Origin: Mastigias papua
Taxonomy: Eukaryota; Cnidaria; Scyphozoa; Rhizostomeae; Mastigiidae
Length of the DNA stretch: 64,000 nt
Assembly: GCA_964019165.1 (NCBI GenBank)
Contig: OZ025270.1
Span: forward strand, 2,867,538 to 2,931,537
Reading direction: 5' to 3'
The position numbers and the translations under genes are program-made. Of the stretch, positions 1-64,000 are shown in pieces. The notes below the pieces were generated by a model. It worked only from the letters and a program-made list of their open reading frames with translations, was not told the origin of the DNA and searched no databases. The stretch's first letter is position 1; each line of letters starts with the position of its first letter.

Positions 1-49
1 GAGTATAAATATTTATAGATATACCGCGTCTCCGAACATTTGCCCAAAT

Positions 50-409
50 TCACCCGCTGTTTGGGAATATTAGGGGAGGGTGCCACACCCGGACATAACC
101 CCGCAGTGACTGCGACATTGCTATTCCCAGTACATCAACAGACGTTCCTCCAGGAAGATCGCTCCTACTTCGCAATATAAGCTTTATTTGTGCGCCACTT
201 TGAATGTCAAATTTACTGAAGAAACCTTCGATGGTGTTGGTGACGATCACATGCAAACCAGACATGCACATGAGAAGTACAATGTATTGCTTAGAATCTG
301 CTTTTGACTCAAGCGAATTACTCTCATAAGTTATGCAAACAGTACTGTGGTGGTATAGTCGACAAGAGTTCACCTTAACAAGCCTTTTTTCGACTGTTAC
401 TGAGCTCAT
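50..409 (-). CDS. unrecognised 119-aa ORF, possible gene or terminal exon
   Basis: A complete ATG-to-stop frame of 119 codons with balanced, non-repetitive composition. It contains a hydrophobic stretch around residues 43-58 (YIVLLMCMSGLHVIVT) and ends in VWHPPLIFPNSG. I do not recognise a family. It reads away from the kinesin-like gene, so the two could be divergent neighbours with a shared spacer from 410 to 3844, but no promoter element was identified. It may be a single-exon gene, the last exon of a gene continuing beyond the window, or a chance ORF. No transposon hallmark is visible. Confidence 0.3.
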   Translation of the reverse strand: MSSVTVEKRLVKVNSCRLYHHSTVCITYESNSLESKADSKQYIVLLMCMSGLHVIVTNTIEGFFSKFDIQSGAQIKLILRSRSDLPGGTSVDVLGIAMSQSLRGYVRVWHPPLIFPNSG

Positions 410-3400
410 AGGACGTCTGTTTCGATCGTAGTCGATAATATTGTCTTATATGCATTATACCTGTATGAACAAAGCCACAGTCTTTCGTTCGTTTATGCAA
501 GGATAGAGGACACACTTCAAAACCGTAGTCAAAAGATTTTTATCTGATACAAGAAGCGATTGTGAAGCAACAGTCTGGGAAGCTGTTATTTTCTATATGT
601 TCGGCTATAGGTCCTTTGTACGATGATTGTTTACGATTGATCTGAAATCTGGCTTCCGAAATGGTTAAGAAAGGTCAGTATTGGATTTTTCAAGCCAAAA
701 ATGCTAGAAAGTATTAATTCTCTGAACTCCTTTTTGGATTTGGAGAAATTGCTTTGTTTTATACTGAAGAGTACCTTTTAACTTACTAATAAGTACGCAC
801 TGTTCGTTTTGTAAGAACTAAGTAATTTTTGCTGAAGTTGAATTTTTCGTTCATTTTTTGGCTCCTTAAGTCATAACTGCTTTTTCAGCATCAGCATGTT
901 CTGTCAAAGATAGGTAAATATCAATTTTGCGTACCACGTTTATTAGCACCATTGATTAGCGAAGTAAATGCTCAGAAACACGTTGTTTTGCTCACCTGAT
1001 TGCTCGTCGGGGATTATGCATGTCCCTGCGTCCTTGCTGTATTGAATATATACTGTCTGTTTTACTAATAGATATTAGGACATGATGATTGCCGTTCGTC
1101 TGCACAATTGCTAAGTTTGTAGACTTGACAATGCACTGTGCAGATGAGACTAATTGCTCAGTTCCTTTGAACTGAAGTTTACTATTTAGAAAACCTGACT
1201 GGGTGCATCACTAGGAAGTTCTCGTATAAAAATCGTCCCCCTCTCTCCTACACTTTTCGTTAATGATTTTATTTGTCGCTCTAGTTTTATTTCAATGTAG
1301 ATCTTTCCTGGATTCGCACCTGAGCAGTAAATAATTCAGTTTACTTGTTGTCTGAGAGATCCCTTTTTAGCAGGCCTACAACGTGGAAATTTTCACGTTG
1401 TTCACTCATTTATTATTATTTTATTGCTTTACCTACTGAACTGTGTGCTTTGTCGACCATAACAGTCTTATGAAGGTGTTAGTCGTGAAGATAAGTGTTC
1501 TTACGAAGTTTCTGTTGCATATGAACAGTTTAATCTAACTAAAATTTAGAAAAGAATTCGAAATTGTCCATATCGGGAGGGCTGATTTATGTCAACATTA
1601 GAACGACAAAAAGAGACTACATCTATACACGTTTTCGTTTTATAGGAAACCTAGATCAAGGCCTACACTCATATTATAAGAAGCAAAGGTCGATGTTGAG
1701 TACTCCAGTTTCTTAATATTCTGGAAATTTCAATACTCATTGTTTCTTAATAGCTTCTTAGCTATAAACATTATTAGAGTTGTCGATGTTTATACTGTTA
1801 AGAAATCATGCTATGTTACGAAACATTCGTAACCTTTTTTATCACGTCAAGAGATTCGCTCCCGTTCTGATGCTGTGTTCTAGATGTGGGAAGTATATGT
1901 TTCCCCTTATGTCTTAAGTTCTAGGCCAACAGGGCAATCATGATCTTGGACTTTACAAAATTGTTCGTTGTTCTCAGTTTTATCGCGATGCAATAGGTTC
2001 TTAATCTTTTTCCTTCGAGTACTGAAGTTTCTTTGAATTTTTCTCATTGTCCAGTACTCGTTTCTTGTAGCCAGTTTCTTGTAGAAAAAATGAATGTAGT
2101 AATAAAGTTTCTTAATTTCTGGTCACATCTTAATTCTAAAAGGTTCTTTAAAATTTCTTAATTTACTTTTAAAATAGTGAAAAAGAAAACAAAACGTAAC
2201 AACACTGTCTTTTGTAGTGCCCTTAAGGCTTATTGGCGTTTTTGCACATGAAATATACTGTAGCGGACACTTCTAAATCCGTGGAACAATAACGTGCTTC
2301 CGAAACTGTGAAAGATGGCGCAGAAAGTTCTAAACGTTTCTAACGCTTTCCTTGTAGTTCTTGAAGTTTCTCAAATTTTAGGATGTCAAGTAATAGATTT
2401 CTTATAATCCGGTTTCTGATAAAAAGAGCGTGTAGCTCTAACAGCTGGTGGTTTTGACCAGTAAAAACTAAAAGTGGCTATCAAAATTCAAATAGTGCTA
2501 GTAAAATTCAATGAAGCTTGATGTATAGGAAGTAGTGGGAACTGAAGTTACAAAGTTTTGTTACAAAAAGAACAATAGTACGGAGGCCACGGTAAAGAGT
2601 GTTCCTTTCCCGTCTGTCTACAAGGTCTACGTTTCTGCTACATAGTAGTCTTGTAAATTCCCCGCATTTTATCAAGGAAGGGTTTAATATCTGAGTTATC
2701 TGAAGAAAAGTCGTATATGAAGGCTTTCATGTCTGTGCAGGTGGAAAAGTATCGCAGTTCTACGACACATGAGCAACCAGCCAAATTGGCCAATATTTAA
2801 CTGGGGTATTGCTGCACCTATGTTATAGTTGGGTCTTGAACTTTGTCCAAATCACGTGTTGTTAAATCTCAAAGACTGTACTAATGGATTTGGCAGGTAC
2901 AGTATGCTGTAGATGATAGAATGCTGTTGCATCGAGGGGCTGGCTTCGCCCCGCGGGCCACATACGGCGTTTTAGTTGACTCTGACCAACAAGCATATGT
3001 TGAAGCTTCATTCGATGAATGGAATAAGCCTGCTTTTATTTTGAAGTTACTGTTATGTAGAAGTGAGTTCGCTTTTTAATCAGGCCCTCCATAAAATGTT
3101 TTGTTTCATGTGCCCCCATGGAAAAAATTATTGCCGTAGGCTGGTTATCATGCACTATGTTATCACATCTTGTCACAAGAGTTTTAAGTGTTTTCCCAGA
3201 CCCATTAAATCGAGCACTCGCTCACATTTTGTTTGAATGAAGCCATCTGGTATGTATACTTTATTTGCACCAACATAATTATTGTATGATTCTCCCATTA
3301 AACATACCACACCTATGTTTAAATTGATACATCTAAGATGCTCTTTTTGCTTCCAAAGAACACTGTTAATTCCGTGGTTTGTTGCAAAGATTCGGGATTT

Positions 3401-3844
3401 ATATGGAATTGCAAGATTGTACGGAAGATTTTTCCCAAATGACTGTGTTGATCAATATGCATTATCGTCACTGCTGAAAGCTGTTTAATTTTCGATAAAT
3501 AACCACAAACATTTTTGAGGTGTACCAGCATCGGCCAAAGGAAATGGCGCCTCTAGAAAACAGAGCACTTCACGCATGAGTGAGAAGGAATTTTATTCCA
3601 TCAATAACAAGTTGAATACAACTTCGCCGTTGGCTGAATGAACCTGCAAAGATAACGATTTATTTGTGAACCTGATTTTAATCTAATTGTTGTTTTATTA
3701 GTTACATCTGGCAGGTTTATCAACTTCATGGAAGTAAGAGAGCGACCTCTAGGCCGTTGACTGTAAATACTCGTGAATCAGTTCTTGACTATCTTTCGAC
3801 GAACACCACGCAGTAATTTTAGTAGAGCACATGTGATTATATTG
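410..3844. other. upstream non-coding region, no gene recognised
   Basis: AT-rich sequence without a convincing coding exon; the ORFs here are short and resemble no family. Around 2936-2975 there is a short GC-rich patch (GGGCTGGC, then CCGCGGGCCA) resembling the left end of the hAT-like element at 39521, so it may be an old fragment of that family. 5' UTR exons and the promoter of the kinesin-like gene are expected here but could not be placed. Confidence 0.4.
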
Positions 3845-55861
<52,017 letters not shown>

Positions 55862-56286
55862 AAGACTTGTTTTACTGTATAGGAGAATGAAATAGTGTGT
55901 ATAGAGTAAGCTATTAGAATGCTATGTACGGCAGTAGGTATCTCCAATGTAAATTAGCAGAGACAGGAGAGGGATATCAAACTAATGGATTCTTTTAAAA
56001 ATTACAAAGTGGCGTGGATCGGAGACTATTATAGTATGTAGACAGATGTTTGCGGGTCTTTAGGGGGCATCGTTTGTTAATTTAATCATCACTCTACTTC
56101 AGGGGGCATTTGCTTCCCAACTGCTCCCCTAATGCTCCACCACTGGCAAGAGGGTATCAATAGACGGCGGCTTTGTAAAGACTTTGGAAAACATACGTTG
56201 ATGACATTACTTTTACTTCACGTGAACTCATTACTAGAGATTGAACTCGGTGAGTTAGGAACGGAGAGAGCCTCCCAGTGTGCAGA

Positions 56287-56375
56287 TCCAAATCAGATTA
56301 CAGTCCAGATTACAATCCAGATTACAATCCAGATTACAATCCAGATTACAATCCAGATTACAATCCAGATTACAA
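56287..56375. repeat. 12-bp minisatellite ATTACAATCCAG
   Basis: About seven tandem copies of a 12-bp unit with one AGTCC variant at the left, within the first 520 bp after the stop codon and possibly in the 3' UTR. Being a multiple of three, it reads as ITIQ repeats in one frame by chance. Confidence 0.93.
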
Positions 56376-56676
56376 ATCCAAGTACATTAGTGCCTATATC
56401 AGGTTGATTAGTTGTTAGTTAAAGAAACGTATCCACAAGACTATTGGTATCTATCATTAGTGGAGGGGGGCACTTTTATCGCATTTAGCTCTCAATATCA
56501 CTCCCTTTAATTAGCCAGAATAGCAAACTAGTCGATCACTTGTCGTATTCCTAAAAGCTGGCAATTTTCTGCAACACAACTCTACGATTTTCAAATAGTT
56601 TATCCATTCCTCTTGGAATCTGAAACACGACATGATCTGGAAATGAAACCAATTTGTAATGAAGATTCAGTATGTA

Positions 56677-56845
<169 letters not shown>

Positions 56846-59800
56846 TGTGACCTGTAAACCTAAACGTTTATAGGTAATGTATAGCTTATCTCGATACACA
56901 TGTATACCGGTTATGCTCAATCGTTGTTTATATGTTGTACTATTCAGTTGTGTTATTCGTTCCACGTACGACTTTGTTTTCTACCAAATATGTAAGTTGG
57001 TATTGAGTTTTTAGGTACTGGTTGGTATTACCAAATAGTTGTTGTGGGGAACGGACTTTAACATACTGTGTTTATATATAAGAATATCAGATGCTTAGAA
57101 ACTATCCGTTTGTTACACGACGAGTTTATGCCCTGTCGTACAACATCTCCATTGCCGTAGTGAGGAAAGTCGGTCCAGCCAATAAGATGTGATGTGTTAT
57201 AGCTGATACGTTCGTGTTTGATGTGATGGCACGAACTTCTTGTCACAGAATCATCGCCCCATGTGACAGAAACGGTCATAACCGTTATCTGATTTCTATG
57301 ATCTTTGGAATTTTTTTTATTAAATAAAGACTTTTTCTAGCTGGATTGAACACCAGTTTGTTCCGAAGATATTGACAGCCAAATTGTTTATTCAAACCTC
57401 AGAACTCAGAATTTAGAATCTTCTTTCCTGCAATGGAATATTTATTCGTCAAATACTTTCAACTTTGTACTACATTGGCAGTGATTTCCAGATTATGTTT
57501 AATATCGATAATCTCATTCAGTAACTTCAGCTTGTAAATATTTTTGTCAATATGCAAAGTATTAGGAATTTCGCGACATTATCAGTATTGCAGTTTTTTA
57601 GCGCCTGACTTTGTAGATCAATATATTTATGTGCTAAGCGTACTCGGTTATTTAGTTTTTCTATGTTGCATTTATGCTACCGCATTTGTGATCATCTTCG
57701 CGCCCACGTCCTGCTCCTGACTGCATATCAGGCCCGCATTTACCAATGGGCCAACGTGGGCCAACTTCTGTCCGCCAATCATAATTTGCCATTTCTGTCA
57801 GTAAATTTTTTTGATATTTAGTATTCTAGGATCTCAAGAAGAAAACGCAGCAAACGGCTAAGTAATTTGTTGCATTTATATATTCGAACAGTTTGCGGAC
57901 AAACTGAGCGCAGAATAATTAAAAATTTAAGCAGATATTCTTCAATTATGGGGCCACGCCCATTTTGTTTTCAAATTACACCCCCAGAGAAAGTGTTTGG
58001 AAACGGTGCTGTTTTCGATGATTAAATTGTGTTGCATGGTACCTTGAATTTATTCTGTTATATTATCGTTAACTGAAGATGGCATATCAGAGCAAAAGGT
58101 TGAAAAGCAAAACGGAAGAACGAAAAACACCCTAGAAAGCTTTGAATTGAAAGGGTGTTGTTTGTATTTTGTTTCAACTTTGATAACTGCTTCTTGTAAA
58201 AGCAGTTTTTCAAGTCTACTTTTGAAGCTCATCCTTCTTGCGCAGTGGAGACAAATCTTAATCATTGTGTGATTTCCATGCTCACATAGGGAAGTGCAAG
58301 AAGCGGTAGAAATTTACTATTCACAAGGAAGATTGGAGGAGAATGGAGCAGGGGATGACGATCTTATGTAGAAGGTATGGACCGATGGATGGGTATGCCA
58401 GAGCAGGAGATGCGGAAAACAACTTAAATAGCAGGAAAGGTGGAGATGAAAGACCATCTACGTCCTTGTTGGATGTGGCATTTTACCGGTAGAGAAATGG
58501 AGATCCCTAAAGCCTGGTTCACACTTCAAAAACAAGAGCTGAAGCAACCGAAGCAGGCATGCGCAAAGGAATTTGAACGAGAGCAAACTCCTGCACACGC
58601 TTTCTTCACTTGCTTTAGCTCTTGCTTCACGGGATTAGCAAACCATCTGCAATTTGAGACGTGTTTCTTTGTCACGGCATCTAAGCCACAGCATGTAGAC
58701 TTCAAGCTATAGGGGTGTGTATAGAAGACCAGAACGCTTACAGGTGTAGAAGAAACCGATGCCTTTTCTGATATTTAGAGCATCGAGTTTGCGGCCAGTA
58801 AAATTCTTCGAATGCTCTTTTCATTCAATCTAACAAAAAACTTTAATATCTCCTTAACTTTTCTCTCTTCCTTTGTCAGGGCTTTGTTATAGGCCCCAAG
58901 GTCTCTCCATGACATTACTTACTAAAAAAGAGTCTCCTTTCCCTGTATAGCCTAGTATTGTCGAAATGAAACGTTCTAGCTATTCGAATATTATTCTATG
59001 TTACTTTTAGCGTATATTCGCTTACCTGGTAAAGTAGATATCATCCAACGTACTCCAGACAATGTGCCTGTATAATGTTCTTACTTCTTCCTAAATTCCA
59101 CGTATAGACTGTCAGTACCTTCTGTCCCGTAACAAAGTCAGCTCTGAAAATTTGGGGAAGGGGTAGGAAATAGGAAAGATGGGGAACCACACCCTTAATA
59201 TTGTAGGAAAACGCCCCTCTGTACATTTAGAGATACGCCCATTCTAGAACGAAAAAGAGTGAAGCTGAGTTCATTAAAATGCGTGAGAGAAACGTTGATA
59301 TCTTCGTTGTTTTCAGTCAGATTGTCTATTTTCCAGCTTTTTAGGCCAAAAGATGATTTCAGCTTAACAACGTTTGGGGGTAAAGGGAAGCAAAATCTTC
59401 TAGCTGAGTGTGTTAGATCACGCCATCTCGAAACAAGAAAGTTATTGTGGAGAATACCACAACTTACCTTCATTTAAGGACTACTCTCTACTATTGGTGG
59501 GGGTAGGGCAGAAAATATTGAGGGGGCCATCTATGATTTTCCTATTTTCAAGGAGGGTGGGCTACACCATAATTCAGTAAGCAAAAGGGGGTCGTGAAAA
59601 ATATCAGCCAAAAGTTACAACTATCATTTCGCCCTAAGCCACATTACACTATTCTTCAAAATAGTTTATGAATATTGCTATAGCTTTACCTAGGTCAAAC
59701 TGTTGTCCTGACAGACCAACTGCTTTCCCTTTAGTTGGAGCTTTGTTTGGCTAGTCAATTTTAACTTTGGTAACTTCTTCTATACATAAGACATTCTCTT

Positions 59801-60624
59801 GATGTGATGACTCGTCTAAGGTGAAATTTCTCCACAGATCTGTATTAGACTCTTAGCGCACAACATAGTATTTTTTACGGAGTTTCCACTCGTGGGAAGT
59901 TTCTCAAAAAGGGCCACGAAGACAGGAGAAAGCTTTGTGACCACACCCTGTAGAGACCACACCCTATATTTCACACCATGTAGACACATTGATAGAGAAT
60001 GTCCATAGTGAACTGTGTTGTCATTAGCTTTTTCAGTGATGCTAGAAAACTAGCACCGTCTTCCATAACACTCTGTAGCTAGTTTTATTTAATAAAACAT
60101 CCCTTCTTCCGCTGCCAGAATGATAGTGCTTGGCGGTATTGTGTTCGAGTAGTTGTCAGCTGACCGGGTGCCGGATACACGAAAGTTCGTGGACAGCCCT
60201 ACCAATCTGCGCACAAGTACAGAAACATATGGTACACACGTGGTAATTAATATGAATTCTTAACAGAAGTGGCTGTATAACTGTTTACTCTTGAAGAGGA
60301 GAAAGAAGCATATTTGCATCCTGCTAAAAGGCCAGTTTCAAGGTGCTGTCTCTTCTTCATACAATATACCTAGCTTAAAGCATTATCTTTTACTTCATCG
60401 TATACAACTCAATCAGTCTTCTGTTTGCTTGAAATCAAACAGAATTTATCAAATGTCATTTCTCACCTGCAAGTTTTATTGACATCAAATTGCTTCCATT
60501 CTAAATTTATTTCCAATCATTACCTGCCAGTGCATAAATTGCCAAGTATTGAAGAATGTCAAATTTATTTATTACGACAATTATCCCCAATAGCTAGTTG
60601 ACATCGACGCACGTGTTATCCAAT

Positions 60625-60801
60625 ATGAGAGGCTTGTATATGGTACTACTGCTCAGCTGCATCGTAGGGATTGTACTTGGTAGAGTACTTCCCAACCCGG
60701 TTACAGGACATGAGTTTCGTGTACGGTCCACAGATAAAGATTTGGAGAAAAGATCCAACCTTTATCAGCAAAGATATCTGGTACGGTTTGTAAAGTGGTA
60801 G
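60625..60801 (+). CDS. possible small secreted peptide precursor
   Basis: 58 codons from ATG. The first 19 residues, MRGLYMVLLLSCIVGIVLG, form a good signal peptide: a basic residue, a hydrophobic core and a small residue at the end. A short polar region follows, then KDLEKRSNLYQQRYLVRFVKW. LEKR is a typical dibasic cleavage site, which would release a 15-residue peptide. The frame may instead splice out at GTACGG or GTTTGT near 60780. No homologue is recognised and no neighbouring exon was found. It may be a secreted peptide gene, a first exon, or chance. Confidence 0.35.
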   Translation: MRGLYMVLLLSCIVGIVLGRVLPNPVTGHEFRVRSTDKDLEKRSNLYQQRYLVRFVKW

Positions 60802-61017
60802 CTATTCACGTGTCAGATTTGTATTTCATTTCATTTTGATTTCATTCATTTTAAAATATACAGGTTTGCAAGGTTCATACAAAATGTTTTTCAACCAGAC
60901 CTGTAGCAAAAGTTAATAAACCCTATAGTTAAGTACAAAGTAAGTGTACATGTCTAATCTACATACCTAATTTACAGAATAAAATAAAGAGGTAAATTAA
61001 ATAAAAACCGTCCCTGT

Positions 61018-62112
61018 CTAAAGCTGGTCTTTGAAGATTTTCACGGGGACTGCCTGTTTAGTTTGCATTTCTAGACCGTTCCATATTTTGGCACCTCCAT
61101 ATGAAAAAGCCTTTTGACCATTGATCGTTTTTAGAAGTGGTATCCTAAGATCGGTGCCTGATGAGTGTAAAATCCGCTCTCTATTATCAGAACACTTTAA
61201 GAACAATTTTCTTAAGTAGTCTGGAGCAAGTGAATTTAAGGATTTATGTTATCGTGGCTGTCTCTTTTCTAATAAGATCGCTAATAGTTGACCAGCCAAA
61301 ATCCTGTACGGTATTATTGGAGCTGCTGGTACATAGTAATGATTGCTAGTTAGAATTCTAGCTGCTCTATTTTGGATTTTCTGCAAGGTGCTAATGTTTG
61401 ATTCTCTACAGCAGCCCCAGACTGAAAAACAATATCTCTAATGGAGCTCAACAATCCCTCTGTACATTTTTGTTGAGTATGTCAGGAGGTAGATATTTCT
61501 TAGAATACTTAACAAGTCCTAGGGCTGAATTTGCTTGGATCTTAATACCATCAGTATGTTTTGTCCCAGTTGAGCTGACTTTCTAACTGAACTACTAGGT
61601 TTGGTAATCATTTCAACTTTCTGTTCAACTATTGAACAATATGGTTGAGCATCAGGCTGGCTTTCGATCTTGCGAATGTTTGAGGCAGAGCCTATAACAA
61701 TTGACTGTATCTTTACAACGTTCAAAGAAAGTTTGTTTGCATGCTGCCAATCCTGCACTCTCAACATGTAGATTTAGGTTTAGGTTATTTTGTAGTACAT
61801 CAATGTTTTCAGAAGAGAGGGAAATGGCCGTATCATCAGCATACATACTGACATTTGATTTCTGCAGGGAAAACGGAAGATCGCTAATATAGATCATGAA
61901 TAAAAGTGAGGCAAGACAAGAGCCTTGAGGAACTCCACAAGTTTTTTCCCTTAACTGTGATGATGTGTCATTTATCATACTGAATTGTCGACGGTTATCC
62001 AAATAGGCTATGAACCAGTCATATTCTAGACCAGTTACTCCATACATTTTTAATTTTTTAAGTAGGATTGTATGATCAACAGTGTCGAAAGCTTTCCTTA
62101 AGTCAGTAAAAT
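61018..62112 (-). pseudogene. non-LTR retrotransposon (LINE) reverse transcriptase remnant, 3' part
   Basis: On the minus strand the frame starts near 62112 with TDLRKAFDTVDHTILLKKL, then the RT block GVPQGSCLASLLFMIYISDL and the catalytic-site motif YADDTA. A frameshift near 61765 moves the reading to VQDWQHANKLSLNVVK. After several stops the typical LINE C-terminal string FSYGGAKIWNGLEM appears at 61030-61110, ending KIFKDQL. The 5' half (endonuclease and early RT blocks) is missing at 62112. The element is dead through 5' truncation, frameshift and stops. The order of blocks suggests a jockey/CR1-like lineage, but the clade is uncertain. Confidence 0.88.
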
Positions 62113-64000
62113 TTCACGAGTGTATTTTCCTTTATTCATATTCTGGCACTAATCATTGGTGCTCGCCAAAAGAGCTGTAGTAACCGTGTTCGTATAAGTA
62201 CCCCTCTCCCATTCTTCTGGGGGAGGGGGCACTTTTACGGCTCAAGGAATTTCAGTAATCGCAAACTGTTCAAATGGCCTTTCTCTTAAATTGAAATGGC
62301 TTAGTTATAGTAGAATCTTATTTGACCATAATTTCTCTCATTAGAAGTGTTTGGAAAAGGTAAAAGAATGCAACCGATCAGGGCTGTATGGATGTTGGAG
62401 TTTACAAGCAAGGTGCATGAATCGTAACGACTAGAAGAGGGACACAAGATGTTTTCTATTGTTGAAATGGAATTTCTCTAACCAAGAGGCAGTATCAAAG
62501 TAGCAGATACAGTGCTCTGTGCATATCAAACATAGATATTTTATTCATCTGAAATCCACGAGAAACATTGTCTTTCCGTCATATGTTTTGATCTTCTTTT
62601 ACAAATGTGTTGCCACATCTCTTAGAGATATTGTCTTTCTTCAGATACCTATACAACAACTTCCCCCTCCCAGCAATATCATGGACAAACGTGTTTGCGC
62701 CCTACTCGGACCTCAGTTTGTAACCGTGAAATGACTTCATGACATTGTACCAAAGTACATTGACGGGGAAATGCTCAGCTAGCGTGTTCCCGCCAATGCT
62801 GGTTGCAAGTAATGGCATGAAAGAATTTTTAGGACTTACGCTTGCAACTGTCAAACAATTCCATGACCATATTTACTTTCATTTACAAGGTTTTTGCTGT
62901 CACCTCGTGAATACATTACCAATTGTTGTCTCCGAGCCCTAAGTCTGGGATTGAATAGTTTCAAAGAGTATTATTCTACATATAAAGCAATATAGCACTG
63001 GCTATTTCTTTCCTCAAATATCAGAGGTATTTCCTGCGCCTTTGTGGCCTGGAGGAACCACCGTTGTAACCATTTGACAGACCTTGTGTGATGGTGGTCC
63101 TTACTTCTGAAGGGGCCAAACACAAATGGCAAATTATTTGTTCTCCGGCTGTCCCTCTGTTACAACTGATACAAGAATAAGCCTTCTCCGTCTGCGAATT
63201 TCACGCAGTGAACTACCCTTGCTTGTGAATAGCTTGGTTTAATGAATAAAAGCTACCCTCTTTCACGGCTAGGATGACAGGGCTTAGAGATATTTTTGTT
63301 CATTGAACGGATTTAACTATTGATTATTTATTTAATTATCTAAAAAGCTTAACAACCTAATGAATTTTAACTGTCATCGTTTAAGCGATTAATTTTATGA
63401 TTTAGATAAGAATACATCTAGGTAATAGTATTTAGCTAAATTTTTAGAGATTTAAGAAACTCAGCTGATATAACTATAATGAATTTATTACTGGCAATTA
63501 CTGGCTACAGAGATTTTTATTTAGGTGGATGGGCAATCTCTGGACTGAATTGGATTCACAGGGTAATCCCCTATTATTCTTGCAAGTTTTCTTATCCAAA
63601 CTCAGACTCCAATAGTCGCCAGAAGTCCTGAGAAACATTGAAGATTTTTATTCTGCACTTAACTTTCAGCCACCCCTCCCCTCTTCTGAGCAATGTTGCT
63701 TTTGGGAGAAGTACAGTACATAAGATAACAGAAAATATTTACTTGCACAATAATTTGAGTGCTTCACAATCGAAACTACATTCTTCAGGGGGAGGGGTAC
63801 TTATACGGCTCAAGGGATACGGTTTTTGTCATTTTCTTTAAATGCCCAAGGACTTTTGGCTGTATTGTAGGAATCCCACCAAAGATCAATATTCGTAAAC
63901 TACTGTAATTAGTTGCTCTGACCGTTGATTGACCTAATCGAAAACTATGCAATCGGTCTATTCGAATATTTTCAGTACTCGCGAACGGTTCGAATGGCGA
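62113..64000. other. right-edge region, no gene recognised
   Basis: No supported coding exon. GGGGGAGGGG-type text followed by ACTTTTACGGCTCAAGG or ACTTATACGGCTCAAGG occurs at 62218-62248 and 63787-63820 in the same orientation, a short dispersed repeat of unknown type. Confidence 0.4.

Noticed and set aside
56287..56375. CRISPR-like array
   Set aside because: Contiguous 12-bp tandem units without spacers in a eukaryotic sequence; it is a minisatellite.

Overview
The window reads as animal (metazoan) nuclear DNA, AT-rich, with long introns, dense microsatellites and many decayed mobile elements. No species can be named from it. A short internal TTAGGG array and a non-LTR retrotransposon remnant fit an invertebrate such as a marine deuterostome, mollusc or cnidarian, but this is an inference.

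One large plus-strand gene dominates, from 3845 to 55861. I assembled 20 coding exons by hand from splice sites, matching intron phases and family similarity. They join into one open frame of 4263 nt, encoding 1420 residues plus stop. Two parts do not stand out as long ORFs: the 57-nt exon 4944-5000 and the exon 16856-17014. The protein has a kinesin-3-like motor (about residues 1-365), an FHA domain (about 450-555), a long charged coiled coil (about 575-1250) and a C-terminal PH domain (about 1316-1413). The FHA and PH domains look most like those of the LL5/PHLDB cortical adaptor proteins, which in vertebrates have no motor. The motor's switch I and switch II motifs are badly altered, so it may be a motor-derived microtubule-binding module rather than an active motor.

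The introns carry the rest. Intron 13 (20927-23385) and intron 18 (35760-51062) hold a family of (TA)n-flanked repeats with a tRNA-like 76-nt segment, nearly identical tandem and inverted copies, and very large palindromes. Recurring CTGANGA-stem-GAAAC motifs look like minimal hammerhead ribozymes; two of them also have complementary flanks where helix I should be. Other introns contain foldback elements, hAT-like MITEs, a three-copy MITE family beginning AGGGTTC, and (CA)n, (GT)n and (CAT)n tracts.

Flanking the main gene are an unrecognised 119-codon minus-strand ORF at the left edge (50-409), a possible small secreted peptide ORF (60625-60801) and a frameshifted non-LTR reverse transcriptase remnant on the minus strand (about 61018-62112). 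I saw no genuine rRNA, tRNA or CRISPR locus.
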